The position numbers and the translations under genes are program-made. Source: Streptococcus oralis subsp. dentisani (GTDB lineage Bacteria > Bacillota > Bacilli > Lactobacillales > Streptococcaceae). Taken from it: a stretch of 64,000 nt of DNA. Positions 1 to 8,832 of the stretch are shown one piece after another. Where the stretch lies: the NCBI RefSeq assembly GCF_007475365.1, contig NZ_CP034442.1, positions 1,178,001-1,242,000 of the forward strand, given 5' to 3'. The notes under the pieces are model-generated. The model had not been told where the DNA came from. It was given only the letters and a program-made list of their open reading frames with translations, and did not search any database. Position 1 is the stretch's first letter, and each line of letters begins with the position of its first letter.

Positions 1-338
1 CGCTTCATGGAGTAGAAGATGAGATGCAAAGAGAACAACTTAAGAAAATGATCTACATGAGCCCACTCATGATTGTTATCTTCTCCCTCTTCTCACCAGC
101 CAGTGTAACACTTTACTGGGTTGTCGGTGGTTTCATGATGATTCTCCAACAGTTTATCGTCAACTATGTCGTTCGTCCAAAACTTCGTCAAAAAGTACGT
201 GAAGAATACGAAAAGAACCCTCCGAAAGTCAGCCCTTCTGCAGGTGCAAGAAAAGACGTGACTCCTAAGCAGGCTCAAGCGATCACGACCAATAAGAAAA
301 AGAAAAACCGCAACTCTGGTAAACAACGATCTAGATAA
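1..338 (+). CDS. yidC2: Membrane protein insertase YidC/Oxa1 family, C-terminal part (YidC2-like)
   Basis: The reading frame is open from the left edge, so only the C-terminal part is present. YidC inserts and folds membrane proteins at the cytoplasmic membrane, alone or with SecYEG. Visible are the last two hydrophobic segments (MIVIFSLFSPASVTLYWVV and the following stretch ending LQQFIVNYVV) and then a hydrophilic tail of about 50 residues ending in a very basic cluster (KKKKNRNSGKQRSR). Streptococci have two paralogues. The long basic tail, which contacts the ribosome, is typical of YidC2, and the absence of rnpA nearby agrees with that. A strong hairpin terminator follows directly. Confidence 0.9.
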   Translation, partial: LHGVEDEMQREQLKKMIYMSPLMIVIFSLFSPASVTLYWVVGGFMMILQQFIVNYVVRPKLRQKVREEYEKNPPKVSPSAGARKDVTPKQAQAITTNKKKKNRNSGKQRSR

Positions 339-343
339 GACTC

Positions 344-374
344 AAAAGGCTTAGCTGAAAGGCTAAGTCTTTTT
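344..374 (+). terminator. Terminator of yidC2
   Basis: Twelve-base-pair stem with one G-T pair (AAAAGGCTTAGC / GCTAAGTCTTTT), six-base loop and a T run, directly after the yidC2 stop codon. Confidence 0.85.
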
Positions 375-380
375 GCATCA

Positions 381-411
381 CAAAAGCCCGATGTCTCCAT
401 CAGGCTTCTTT
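381..411 (-). terminator. Terminator of pflA (bidirectional)
   Basis: Ten-base-pair stem (AAGCCCGATG / CATCAGGCTT, one G-T pair) just beyond the pflA stop. It is flanked by T runs on both strands, so it can also back up the yidC2 terminator. Confidence 0.8.
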
Positions 412-412
412 T

Positions 413-1207
413 TTATCCATGAACACGTTTCATATAGTCTTGATAACTTTCTGTATCCATAAGCTCCTTGGCATTCTTGACACGATCTGCTGTTGGTGGC
501 TTTACCCCCTCAAGCGAATATGGAATCCCAAGTTCACGCCACTTGAATTCTCCCATCGTATGATAAGGTAGGATTTCAAACTTGTCAACGTTTTTAAGGG
601 TTTTGACGAATTTACCGAGTTCGATCAAGTCGTCATCTCTATCTGTCAACCCTGGAACCAATACGTGGCGAATCCAAACAGGCTTCCCGATATCTGATAG
701 GTACTGGGCACAGGCCAAGATGTTTTTATTGGTTTGGCTAGTTACAATCTTGTGCTGTTCTTCGTTGATTTCCTTGATATCCAGGAGAACCAAGTCTGTC
801 ACCGCCATGAGTTTATTAAACTTTTCGAGATAACGTGGTGTGTTACGGAAAGGAAGGGCACAGGTGTCCAATGTACAGTGAATCCCTTTTTCCTTAGCCT
901 TGGTAAAAAAGGCAATCAAGAAATCAATCTGCAGGAGGGCTTCTCCACCACTAACAGTGATTCCTCCCTTGTCTCCCCAGAAACCACGATAGCGAAGGGC
1001 TTCTGTCAAGACATCGTCTACTGTCCGTTCACGTGATTTATTGGTCTCCATAGCCCATGTATCAGGGTTATGACAGTACTGGCAACGCATGTGACAGCCC
1101 TGCAAAAAGACAATAAAACGAATCCCAGGGCCATCTACCGCCCCAAAACTCTCTGTCGAATGCACCATTCCTGTCACTTGTCCATAGTCAATTGTTTCTT
1201 CAGACAT
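413..1207 (-). CDS. pflA: Pyruvate formate-lyase-activating enzyme
   Basis: Radical-SAM activase that installs the glycyl radical on pyruvate formate-lyase, the mixed-acid fermentation enzyme; cytoplasmic and oxygen sensitive. The 264-residue protein has the CX3CX2C iron-sulfur cluster motif at C38, C42 and C45 (GCHMRCQYCHNPD) and the glycine-rich SAM region GGITVSGGEALLQ. The ATG has a good ribosome site (AAGGAAGGTG). It is monocistronic, with its own promoter and a cre-like site in the leader. Length and motifs are normal for the family. Confidence 0.96.
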   Translation of the reverse strand: MSEETIDYGQVTGMVHSTESFGAVDGPGIRFIVFLQGCHMRCQYCHNPDTWAMETNKSRERTVDDVLTEALRYRGFWGDKGGITVSGGEALLQIDFLIAFFTKAKEKGIHCTLDTCALPFRNTPRYLEKFNKLMAVTDLVLLDIKEINEEQHKIVTSQTNKNILACAQYLSDIGKPVWIRHVLVPGLTDRDDDLIELGKFVKTLKNVDKFEILPYHTMGEFKWRELGIPYSLEGVKPPTADRVKNAKELMDTESYQDYMKRVHG

Positions 1208-1221
1208 ATCGTCACCTTCCT

Positions 1222-1269
1222 TGAAACCGTTTTATAGTTTTATTATATCACGACTTGAGGGAAAAACAA
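1222..1269 (-). promoter_or_regulatory. pflA promoter with downstream cre-like site
   Basis: On the minus strand: TTGTTT (1264-1269), 16-base spacer, TATAAT (1242-1247). Between the -10 box and the start codon, 1222-1235 reads TGAAACCGTTTTAT on the plus strand. It matches the CcpA consensus TGWAANCGNTNWCA at 12 of 14 positions. A site downstream of the start point would be a roadblock or repression site. Confidence 0.6.
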
Positions 1270-1324
1270 GATTTTTGTCTATTTTTTAGAAAGCAATCTG
1301 TTTTTCACTTTCATTTTCATTTTT

Positions 1325-2581
1325 TTAATGATCGGGTTCAAAATCAAAACCATACAAGGTTGCAAAATAGTCCTCAGGGCGCTCTGCACGGCGGATTTGG
1401 CGGGCTTTGCCTTCTTCGGTATAGAGGATTTCTGCCGAGCGTAGTTTGGCATTGTACTGGTAACCCATGGAGAATCCATGTGCACCTGTATCATGAATCA
1501 CCAGTAAATCACCGATTTCTGTATGAGGTAGTTCGCGATTAACTGCAAATTTATCATTGTTTTCACAAAGCGATCCAACCACATCTACGACCTCCACTGG
1601 TCCGTCTGGATGGGTCAGATTGGTGATATGGTGGTAGGCTCCATACATGGCAGGACGCATGAGGTTGACTGCTGAGGCATCCACACCTAGATAGGTACGA
1701 TAGGTTTTCTTCTTATGGGTGACTTTTGTGACGAGAGCTCCGTGAGGGGCTAACATAAAGCGACCTAATTCAGTAAAAATCTTGACCTGACCAAGTCCTG
1801 CAGGTGTAAGAACTTCCTCATAAACCTTTCGCACGCCCTCACCAATCATAGCAATATCATTTGGCTCCTGATCTGGGCGGTAGTTGACTCCGATTCCGCC
1901 AGAAAGATTGATAAAGTCCAGTGAAATACCTAATTTCTCCTTGATTTCAACGGCCAATTCAAAAAGCTGACGAGCCAACTCTGGATAGTAGAGATGGGTG
2001 ACGGTATTGGATGCTAGGAAGGAATGAATCCCAAAAGTCTTGGCTCCTTTTTCCTTCAAAACAGCAAAGGCTTCAAAGAGTTGATCCTTGGTCATGCCAA
2101 ACTTAGCCTCCCCAGGATTGTCCATGATATCTGTTCCTAGTTCAAAAACGCCTCCAGGATTGTAACGACAAGAGATGATTTCTGGAATGCCTGCCGCTCG
2201 CTCCAGATGTTCAATATCTTCAAAGGCATCCAAGTTAATGGTCGCACCCAATTCACGCGCATAAGCATACTCTTGGTCTGGTGTGTTGTTTGATGAGAAC
2301 ATCATCTCAGAACCTGCAAACCCAAGTTTATGGCTCATCAGGAGCTCCACATAACTGGAACAGTCCACACCACAACCTTCCTCTTTGAGGATTTTCAAGA
2401 TGGCTGGAGTTGGAGTAGCCTTGACTGCGAAATATTCTTTGAATCCCTTATTCCAAGAAAAGGCCTGGTTGACGGCTCTTGTTTTTTCACGAATCCCCTT
2501 CTCATCATACAAGTGAAAGGGAGTCGGGAACTCTGCAACAATTTTTTCTAAATCTTCTCGGCTGATAAATGGTGTTTTCAT
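1325..2581 (-). CDS. lysA: Diaminopimelate decarboxylase (PLP fold type III)
   Basis: Converts meso-diaminopimelate to lysine in the last step of lysine synthesis. The 418-residue protein starts with an alanine-racemase-like barrel; the PLP lysine is K54 in YFAVKATP. Later motifs are GGIGVNYRP and the C-terminal DTGAHGFSMGYQYN. The start at 2581 is preferred over the ATG two codons upstream because AAGG lies six bases before it. It stands alone between pflA and purR. A related family, carboxynorspermidine decarboxylase, is the main alternative but lacks this length and context. Confidence 0.9.
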   Translation of the reverse strand: MKTPFISREDLEKIVAEFPTPFHLYDEKGIREKTRAVNQAFSWNKGFKEYFAVKATPTPAILKILKEEGCGVDCSSYVELLMSHKLGFAGSEMMFSSNNTPDQEYAYARELGATINLDAFEDIEHLERAAGIPEIISCRYNPGGVFELGTDIMDNPGEAKFGMTKDQLFEAFAVLKEKGAKTFGIHSFLASNTVTHLYYPELARQLFELAVEIKEKLGISLDFINLSGGIGVNYRPDQEPNDIAMIGEGVRKVYEEVLTPAGLGQVKIFTELGRFMLAPHGALVTKVTHKKKTYRTYLGVDASAVNLMRPAMYGAYHHITNLTHPDGPVEVVDVVGSLCENNDKFAVNRELPHTEIGDLLVIHDTGAHGFSMGYQYNAKLRSAEILYTEEGKARQIRRAERPEDYFATLYGFDFEPDH

Positions 2582-2608
2582 AAGCATCCTTCTATTCTGT
2601 TTGCAAAG

Positions 2609-2636
2609 AAAGGCTGGGACAATCGTTCCAACCTTT
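2609..2636 (-). terminator. Probable terminator of purR
   Basis: Imperfect hairpin (AAAGGCTGGGAC / GTTCCAACCTTT on the plus strand) in the short gap between the purR stop and the lysA start. Confidence 0.55.
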
Positions 2637-2647
2637 AGTTCTATCTC

Positions 2648-3475
2648 TTATTTGTCTTCGTCAAAGATATTGCCAATCTCAACATCGATGGATTGGTTCT
2701 TAACATCAATATTGGTTACCTTCAAGAGTGACTTGTAATCGAACTGCTTTTCACGTTCTTCTTGGGCATTGTCTGCAAAGACTGCGACACCAGCCAATTC
2801 AGAGTCGAACTCACGCAAGAGACTAATCATCCCGTTGACCGTTCCGCCACCTTTCAAGAAGTCATCCACAATCAAGACACGACTGCCTGCCTTGAGACTG
2901 CGTTTTGAAAGGAACATTTTCTCAATGCGGTCTCCACTTGAACCTGATACGTAGTTGACGCTGACAGTTGAACCTTCAGTGATTTTCAAATCACGACGCA
3001 CGATAACAAATGGAACATTGAGGACGTTGGCAACTGCATTTGCGAGTGGCACACCTTTTGTTGCCACTGTCATAACGGCATCGATTTTTTGGTCCATAAA
3101 GCTCTTGGCAATGATGCGCCCAATATTTTTCAAAATAGCAGGCGTACTAAGTAGATCAGACAGGTAGATATAGCCGCCCGGCAAGATACGGTCACTTTCT
3201 GAAAGTTTGTCACGCAAGTCTGCGATCATTTCTTTGGCTTCATGACTAGAGATTGATGGTGTAAAGATAACGCCACCACCTGCTCCAGTCACAGTCTGAA
3301 TATGGCCGATTTCGATTTCCTCAAAGGCACGCTTGATAATCACAATGTCCTCTGAAATCGATGATTTAGCAGATTCGTACTTTTCTGCAAAGGTGTTGAG
3401 ACTGGTTAGTTTGTATGGATTATTAATCAAATAGTTGGAAATGACAACCATCCGATCACTTCTTCTTAATTTCAT
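2648..3475 (-). CDS. purR: pur operon regulator PurR
   Basis: DNA-binding regulator of purine genes with a phosphoribosyltransferase fold that senses PRPP; in lactic acid bacteria it acts as an activator at PurBoxes. The 275-residue protein has an N-terminal winged-helix region (MKLRRSDRMVVISNYL onward) and a C-terminal type I PRTase domain with the PRPP loop VLIVDDFLKGGGT. The sequence closely resembles pneumococcal PurR as I remember it. The ribosome site is weak. Its promoter and a PurBox-like sequence lie just upstream. Confidence 0.96.
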   Translation of the reverse strand: MKLRRSDRMVVISNYLINNPYKLTSLNTFAEKYESAKSSISEDIVIIKRAFEEIEIGHIQTVTGAGGGVIFTPSISSHEAKEMIADLRDKLSESDRILPGGYIYLSDLLSTPAILKNIGRIIAKSFMDQKIDAVMTVATKGVPLANAVANVLNVPFVIVRRDLKITEGSTVSVNYVSGSSGDRIEKMFLSKRSLKAGSRVLIVDDFLKGGGTVNGMISLLREFDSELAGVAVFADNAQEEREKQFDYKSLLKVTNIDVKNQSIDVEIGNIFDEDK

Positions 3476-3513
3476 TTTTATTTACCATTCCATTTAATTT
3501 TGATATTTTATCC

Positions 3514-3546
3514 ATTATACCATATTCACATAAAAAAACGAACATT
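3514..3546 (-). promoter_or_regulatory. purR promoter (extended -10) with PurBox-like element
   Basis: TGGTATAAT on the minus strand (-10 at 3514-3519). On the plus strand, 3532-3546 reads AAAAAAACGAACATT, close to the PurBox AWWWCCGAACWWT, and it covers where the -35 box would sit. This suggests autoregulation. Confidence 0.5.
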
Positions 3547-3572
3547 ATTGCGTAAAAAATGCTCGTTTTTCT
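3532..3572 (-). terminator. Terminator of cbf1
   Basis: Hairpin AAAAACGAACATT / AATGCTCGTTTTT with a long T run on the minus strand, just after the cbf1 stop. It shares bases with the PurBox-like sequence. Confidence 0.75.
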
Positions 3573-3579
3573 TAAATTA

Positions 3580-4521
3580 TTAATCTAAATCTGGTTTATA
3601 GAAGGAACGATTGTCCATAGCGAAGATTTTATTGGTCATCTCTCCTTTGTCCACCAAAGCTAGAGCTGTTGACATCATCATCATGCTGGCATCTAGATTG
3701 TCAATCATATGAATAATCTCTGCCTCCATAATGCGTGGACGGACTGGACTTCCATACTCCAGCAAGCCATGATGACTGAGGATGACATGGCGCAGTAGCA
3801 CCACTTCTTCTCTAGTATCATCGATGCCGAGTTCCATGACTGTCTTGGTAATTTCGCTATCGATGAGGGCGATATGGCCGATGAGATTGCCTCGCACTGT
3901 GTACTCCGTCTGATTGGGACCGCTGAGCTCTAAAACCTTGGCCAAGTCATGCAACATAATCCCAGCATAGAGCAGGCTCTTATTGAGCTGAGGATAGATC
4001 TCGCTAATGGCATCTGCCAAGCGCACCATGGTCGCCGTATGATAGGCTAAACCTGTTTCAAAGGCGTGGTGGTTGGTCTTGGCAGCTGGATAGGAGTAGA
4101 ATTCCTTATCATACTTGGTGTAGAGACTGCGAACGATACGCTGCCAGACAGGATTTTCAATCTTGAAAATCATTTGCGACATGTAGTCACGAATTTCCTT
4201 GACATCGACTGGTGACTTGACCTTGAAGTCAGCTGGATCATTGGGTTCCCCAGGCTGAGGTAAACGAAGCGTGATTTGATTGACTTGAGGAGTGTTATTG
4301 TAAACTTCTCGACGTCCCTGCATGTGGACCACTTTCCCAGCGGTAAAGGCCTCAACGTTATGAGGTTGGGCATCCCAGAGTTTCCCTTCAATCTCGCCAC
4401 TATCGTCTTGGAAGGTAAAGGCTAGGTAGTTTTTCCCAGCACGTGTCTGTCTCAGGTCAGCTGACTTGATCAGGTAAAAACCTTCAAACAGCTCATCTTT
4501 TTTCATGTGACTAATCTTCAT
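3580..4521 (-). CDS. cbf1: 3'-5' exoribonuclease, YhaM/Cbf1 family
   Basis: Cytoplasmic 3'-5' exonuclease active on single-stranded RNA and DNA. Residues about 10-95 form an OB-fold nucleic-acid-binding domain (DDSGEIEGKLWDAQPHN) and about 130-300 an HD phosphohydrolase domain with HHAFETGLAYHT, HDLAK and HVILSHHG. The start at 4521 (MKISHMKKDELFEGF) gives the usual 313 residues and has AGGAAG in front; the longer in-frame start upstream is not supported. It overlaps the end of rmuC by 11 bases, implying translational coupling. In pneumococcus Cbf1/YhaM trims small RNAs, relevant to the two csRNA genes in this window. Confidence 0.93.
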   Translation of the reverse strand: MKISHMKKDELFEGFYLIKSADLRQTRAGKNYLAFTFQDDSGEIEGKLWDAQPHNVEAFTAGKVVHMQGRREVYNNTPQVNQITLRLPQPGEPNDPADFKVKSPVDVKEIRDYMSQMIFKIENPVWQRIVRSLYTKYDKEFYSYPAAKTNHHAFETGLAYHTATMVRLADAISEIYPQLNKSLLYAGIMLHDLAKVLELSGPNQTEYTVRGNLIGHIALIDSEITKTVMELGIDDTREEVVLLRHVILSHHGLLEYGSPVRPRIMEAEIIHMIDNLDASMMMMSTALALVDKGEMTNKIFAMDNRSFYKPDLD

Positions 4522-5767
4522 ATTCTTCCTCATCTTCTTGGAAATGGAGTAGATCAAGCGCAGGCTCACCTTCTGATAACTCAATGTGACGGAGCGTCCG
4601 CTCGATAGCTGTAGTACGACGGTTTAATAATTCATCAATATTGCCAGAGGCATGTTGGAGATGCTTTTGTGCCTTGACCAGAATGCCACCGAACTTACCA
4701 AACTCAGTCTTAACGCTGGCAAGAGTCTTGCTGATATGGTCAGCACTCTTTTGGATATTGAGAGTTTTGAAGCCAACTGATAGGGAATTGAGGAGGGCTG
4801 ACAGGGTACTTGGCCCTGCGACAATAATCTGCTCCTCCCGTCTCAAATCATCAAAGAAGACAGGATTGCGGACGATTTCCGAGTAGAGTCCCTCTGTCGG
4901 AACAAATAAGACTCCAAAATTGGTCGTCCGAGGTGGCGCCAGATACTTGCTCTTGATATCCTTGGCGAAACGCTTAACGCTTGCTAAGAGTGACTTGCGA
5001 CAGCGTTCAATCTCCTCCTTGTCACCTGCTTCATAGGCTTCTTCTAAGCGATAATAATCTGCCAGTGGAAACTTGGAGTCAATCGGAAGGTAGACGGTTT
5101 CCTGGTCGCCTTGTCCAGGTAACTTGATGGCATACTCCACTCGTTCACTGGAGTTTTCAACCGTTGCGTATTCTCGTTCGTACTGAGCAGGCGTCATGAT
5201 GTCCTCGATGATTTGGCCCAGTTGTAATTCACCCAGAATGCCTCGCGTCTTAGTTCCTGAGAGAACCTTGTTGAGGGCTCCGACATCACGGGCAACTGTC
5301 TGCATCTCTCCAAGGCCACGATTGACAGACTCCAGTTGTTTGGAAACTGTCTCAAAGGAAGCCTGCAAGCGCGTCTGCAAGGTCTTTTCTAGTTTTTCCT
5401 CGACTGTTTGGCGCATTTGTTCTAGACGTTGCTCATTTGATTCTTGCAAGGCTTGGAGACGTTGGTCGGTCTTGTCTCTGGTTTGCAAGAGATTATCTGT
5501 CATTTCTTGACGGACTTGTGTCAGACCTTGATGCAACTCCATTCGCACTTCCTGCAAACGATCGCTGACAGCCACTTCCAAGTCTTTTTGATCCAGCTGG
5601 CTGACTTGTCTGGCTTGTTCAAAGCGGTAATCCAGTTGATCTGAAAGATTGTCTGCTTGATCCTCCAAGCTCTTGGCTAGGTACTTGTCTTGCTTATCTT
5701 GCCTTTGCCAAATCAGAAAGAGTCCAGCTAGGTTGGCAATTAATAATAGTAATAATACAGTCTCCAT
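4511..5767 (-). CDS. rmuC: DNA recombination protein RmuC
   Basis: Putative nuclease-related protein that limits DNA inversions at repeats. The 418-residue protein has an N-terminal membrane anchor (METVLLLLLIANLAGLFLIW), a long coiled coil of Gln/Glu/Arg heptads (about residues 30-150) and the conserved RmuC core with PIDSKFPLADYYRL and FVPTEGLYSEI. The start at 5767 places AGGAGGT just before it; earlier in-frame starts run into thiN. It overlaps cbf1 and begins directly after thiN. Confidence 0.93.
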   Translation of the reverse strand: METVLLLLLIANLAGLFLIWQRQDKQDKYLAKSLEDQADNLSDQLDYRFEQARQVSQLDQKDLEVAVSDRLQEVRMELHQGLTQVRQEMTDNLLQTRDKTDQRLQALQESNEQRLEQMRQTVEEKLEKTLQTRLQASFETVSKQLESVNRGLGEMQTVARDVGALNKVLSGTKTRGILGELQLGQIIEDIMTPAQYEREYATVENSSERVEYAIKLPGQGDQETVYLPIDSKFPLADYYRLEEAYEAGDKEEIERCRKSLLASVKRFAKDIKSKYLAPPRTTNFGVLFVPTEGLYSEIVRNPVFFDDLRREEQIIVAGPSTLSALLNSLSVGFKTLNIQKSADHISKTLASVKTEFGKFGGILVKAQKHLQHASGNIDELLNRRTTAIERTLRHIELSEGEPALDLLHFQEDEEEYED

Positions 5768-5768
5768 C

Positions 5769-6431
5769 CTACCTCCTGTCCTTGCTATGGAGTATGACCA
5801 CATAGCCATCTGGGCAAGTCACTGAAACTTCCCTATCTACATATTCGTTAGAAGCGTACACTTTTTTAAAGAAAAAATTTTCCTCTGTCAATTCGTACTT
5901 AGCTCCGATAATGGTCAGCTGACTATCTCGAACTGGCATAAAGGCTAGGTAATCGTAGTCTGAACGGGGTTCTAGTTGACTGGTCCCTTCCGGACAATAG
6001 GCAATCACATTTTGCCCATCCTCAATTGCTATCTGGCGCATAAAGGGGGCCAACTTGGGATTGCTAGGCAGAAAGACATTGGCCAGCATATGGTCAATAC
6101 GACCACCCAAAGCACCGAAAATAGTGACCTGAGCCTGAGGATTTTGCTTAAAGATGGTTAAGAGAGCCAATTCCAGATCAGTATCATCTTTTTCTGGTCG
6201 GGCTTGAACAAAATGTTGGGCACGTTTTTGAATCACCTGTCGCTCTTCCGCGGTCACCGAATCAAAATCCCCAACCGCTAGAGCGAGAGGAAGGTTTTCT
6301 TCCAGTACCCAGAGCGATCCTCGATCCACACCGACAAAGCTATCAAAATCCGTCCGATAATGACCGCGATCTCCACCTGCAAAAACGGCAACCCTAGTCC
6401 AGTTGTTTTCTGAGAGTTTGCACTCGTTCAT
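5769..6431 (-). CDS. thiN: Thiamine pyrophosphokinase
   Basis: Phosphorylates thiamine to thiamine pyrophosphate with ATP. Key motifs are VGVDRGSLWVL, AVGDFDSV, the DDTDLELAL acidic motif and GGRIDHMLAN. The usual short start before RVAVFAGGD is not available here because that codon is TGG. The best start is 6431 (MNECKLSENNW), with AAGGGAG placed before it. That gives 220 residues and a 38-base overlap with the end of rpe, tighter than usual coupling. Confidence 0.92.
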   Translation of the reverse strand: MNECKLSENNWTRVAVFAGGDRGHYRTDFDSFVGVDRGSLWVLEENLPLALAVGDFDSVTAEERQVIQKRAQHFVQARPEKDDTDLELALLTIFKQNPQAQVTIFGALGGRIDHMLANVFLPSNPKLAPFMRQIAIEDGQNVIAYCPEGTSQLEPRSDYDYLAFMPVRDSQLTIIGAKYELTEENFFFKKVYASNEYVDREVSVTCPDGYVVILHSKDRR

Positions 6432-7050
6432 CGACATCTCCCTTAAAGACATAGGATCCTGCTACAAAAACGGTCGCTCCAGCTTCTTTGGCTTGAGCAA
6501 TGGTCTGGTCATCAATCCCACCATCGACTTCAACTTCAAAGCTCAAACCTTTTTCCTCACGAAGGGCAACTAACTCTCGAACCTTGTCCATGGTTTCAGG
6601 CAGAAAGGCTTGACCACCGAAGCCAGGGTTAACTGTCATAACTAAGACTTGGTCAACTAGGTGAAGCACGTGCTTGATTGCCTCAACAGGCGTACCAGGA
6701 TTGATAACAACTGAAGGTTTAACACCGAGAGAGCGAATTTTTTGGAGGGCGCCATGGATATGAGGCGTTGCTTCCACATGGATACTGATGATATCCGCCC
6801 CTGCACGCGCAAAATCTTCTAGATGATGCTCTGGATTCGCCACCATCAAGTGGCAGTCAAAGACCATCTTACTATGTGGACGAAGAGCTTCGACCACACC
6901 TGCACCAAAACTGATTTGTGGTACAAAATGCCCATCCATGATATCGATATGAGCATATTCTGCCCCAGTTGCTTCTAGGCGTTTGATTTCACGTTCAAAG
7001 TTGGCATAATCTGCTGCCAGAATTGACGGAGCAATCTTGTATTGAGACAT
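6394..7050 (-). CDS. rpe: Ribulose-phosphate 3-epimerase
   Basis: Interconverts ribulose-5-phosphate and xylulose-5-phosphate in the pentose phosphate pathway. The 218-residue TIM barrel has the N-terminal KIAPSILAADY, the metal-site motifs HIDIMDGHFVP and DCHLMV, MTVNPGFGGQ and EVDGGI. The start at 7050 has GGAG seven bases upstream; longer in-frame extensions would lie inside rsgA. It sits between rsgA and thiN in one operon. Confidence 0.96.
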   Translation of the reverse strand: MSQYKIAPSILAADYANFEREIKRLEATGAEYAHIDIMDGHFVPQISFGAGVVEALRPHSKMVFDCHLMVANPEHHLEDFARAGADIISIHVEATPHIHGALQKIRSLGVKPSVVINPGTPVEAIKHVLHLVDQVLVMTVNPGFGGQAFLPETMDKVRELVALREEKGLSFEVEVDGGIDDQTIAQAKEAGATVFVAGSYVFKGDVDERVQTLRKQLD

Positions 7051-7060
7051 AGGTTTCTCC

Positions 7061-7939
7061 TTATTTTGGAATTTTTTTGCTGACTTTTTTATAGGTTTCT
7101 CTGCGATTTTCAATCTCACTGAGGAATTGGAGGTAGTTGTCAAAACGGAAGGTTGCAATGATTCCTTCTTCGACAGCCGGCTTAACCGCACAGGACGGTT
7201 CATGGGTATGGGTACAAGTACGGAATTTACAGTCTCGACTGACACTGGCAATCTCTGGAAAGGCCTGATTGAGGTCTTCAGCCGTTGACACTTCATAATC
7301 CAGTGATGAAAAGCCTGGTGTGTCTGCGATTTTACCCCCATTGAGATTGTAAAAACTGACAGCTCGAGTGGTATGACGACCGCGACCTAGACTGTCTGAG
7401 ATCTCTCCTGTTTCAAGATTGAGGTCCGGTGCGATTTTATTGAGGAGTGTTGATTTCCCAACACCTGTCTGTCCCATAAAAACCGTAACTTTCCCTGTCA
7501 ACAAAGGCAGGAGTTCCTCCTTACTGGTCACAAAGTCATAGCCAATGGAACGATAGGTTTGTTGGTAAAAACTTAATTCTTCCCTATCTTCCAGCAAATC
7601 CATTTTGGAAATATAGACGATGGGATGAATGCCCTTGTGTTCCAAAAGAACCAAGAAACGATCCAACAAGTTGCTGTTGAAGTCCGGTTCCTTGACGGAC
7701 ATGATCACCACAGCTTGGTCAATATTGACAATAGGTGGACGGACGAGACTGTTTTTCCGTTCGTGAATCTTGAGAATGTAGCCTTCTGAATTTTCCTCCG
7801 CAGAAAAATCTACCCAATCCCCAACATAGGGCGTATGACCTTTTTTGCGGAAATTCCCACGCGCACGCGTCTGGTAAACTTGACCATCACTCTCCACATA
7901 GTAGAATCCTGCCAAGGCTTTAATAATTTGTCCCTGCAT
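7061..7939 (-). CDS. rsgA: Small-subunit ribosome biogenesis GTPase RsgA
   Basis: Circularly permuted GTPase that checks 30S maturation. Order of elements: OB-fold (about 1-65), G4 KMDLL, G1 [13 protein letters not shown]3 DTPG, then a zinc knuckle [14 protein letters not shown]. The 292-residue length is normal. It lies one base from ksgA, whose product also acts on the 30S subunit, so the two form a ribosome-assembly unit. Confidence 0.97.
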   Translation of the reverse strand: MQGQIIKALAGFYYVESDGQVYQTRARGNFRKKGHTPYVGDWVDFSAEENSEGYILKIHERKNSLVRPPIVNIDQAVVIMSVKEPDFNSNLLDRFLVLLEHKGIHPIVYISKMDLLEDREELSFYQQTYRSIGYDFVTSKEELLPLLTGKVTVFMGQTGVGKSTLLNKIAPDLNLETGEISDSLGRGRHTTRAVSFYNLNGGKIADTPGFSSLDYEVSTAEDLNQAFPEIASVSRDCKFRTCTHTHEPSCAVKPAVEEGIIATFRFDNYLQFLSEIENRRETYKKVSKKIPK

Positions 7940-7940
7940 C

Positions 7941-8813
7941 TTAGAGTCCTTGTCCTTTAAGCGCGTCTGCTAGACTGGCAAATTCTTCTAAGCTGAGAGC
8001 TTCACCACGCACAGATGGTGACAAACCTGCCTGATCCAAAGCCTTGGTCAGCTTATCCTTGACTTCATCAGTCTTGCCAAAGTAGCCTGTCAGGTTATTC
8101 CACAAGGTCTTGCGACGATGAGTGAAACTAGCCTTGGAAACCTTAAAGAAGAAGTTCTCATCTTTCACTGCTACAGCTGGATTTGGACGGCGCACCATTT
8201 TCAAGATGGCTGAGTCCACATTTGGTGCTGGTACAAAGACCGTACGAGGGACGATAAAGGCAACCTTGGCTGTCATATAATACTGCACAGCAATCGACAA
8301 GCTACCGTAAGCTTTAGTATTTGGTTGAGCAGAGATACGATCCGCCACTTCTTTTTGCATCATGACGACAAACTCACTAAAAGGAATACCACTCTCGATC
8401 AAGTGCATGAGAATAGGCGTTGTGATATAGTAGGGCAAATTGGCTACTACCTTGATTGGCAGATCAGGATTTTTGAAATTCTGGATATGTTGCGCCAAGT
8501 CAACTTTGAGAATATCCTTGTTGACTACGGTCACATTATCAAAATCACGCAAGGTATCAGCTAGGATTGGCACCAAACGGTGGTCGATCTCAAAGGCCAT
8601 GACTTCTGCTGCACGCTCAGCCAAAAACTCCGTCAAGGCACCAATTCCTGGCCCAATTTCGATAACATTAACCTGGTCATCAATTTCAGCCGTATCCACG
8701 ATTTTTTGAAGGATATTGGTATCCGTCAGGAAATTTTGTCCAAAGGACTTTTTAAAGGTAAAACCGTGACGCTCCAGCACTGCCTTGGTCACGCTATAAT
8801 CTGCAATTCTCAT
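7941..8813 (-). CDS. ksgA: 16S rRNA (adenine1518/1519-N6)-dimethyltransferase
   Basis: Dimethylates two adjacent adenines in helix 45 of 16S rRNA using SAM; loss gives kasugamycin resistance. The 290-residue protein has [11 protein letters not shown] motif [12 protein letters not shown] and catalytic NLPYYITTP. The start MRIADYS is supported by GAGAATAA before the ATG. The first 18 bases and the 15 upstream bases are repeated at 9727-9756, as described there. Confidence 0.97.
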   Translation of the reverse strand: MRIADYSVTKAVLERHGFTFKKSFGQNFLTDTNILQKIVDTAEIDDQVNVIEIGPGIGALTEFLAERAAEVMAFEIDHRLVPILADTLRDFDNVTVVNKDILKVDLAQHIQNFKNPDLPIKVVANLPYYITTPILMHLIESGIPFSEFVVMMQKEVADRISAQPNTKAYGSLSIAVQYYMTAKVAFIVPRTVFVPAPNVDSAILKMVRRPNPAVAVKDENFFFKVSKASFTHRRKTLWNNLTGYFGKTDEVKDKLTKALDQAGLSPSVRGEALSLEEFASLADALKGQGL

Positions 8814-8828
8814 TTATTCTCTTTTCTA
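8799..8828. repeat. Direct repeat at ksgA 5' end, copy 1
   Basis: Thirty bases spanning the ksgA start codon, identical to 9727-9756. The two copies flank the gene at 8833-9546. Confidence 0.9.
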
Positions 8829-8832
8829 TTTA

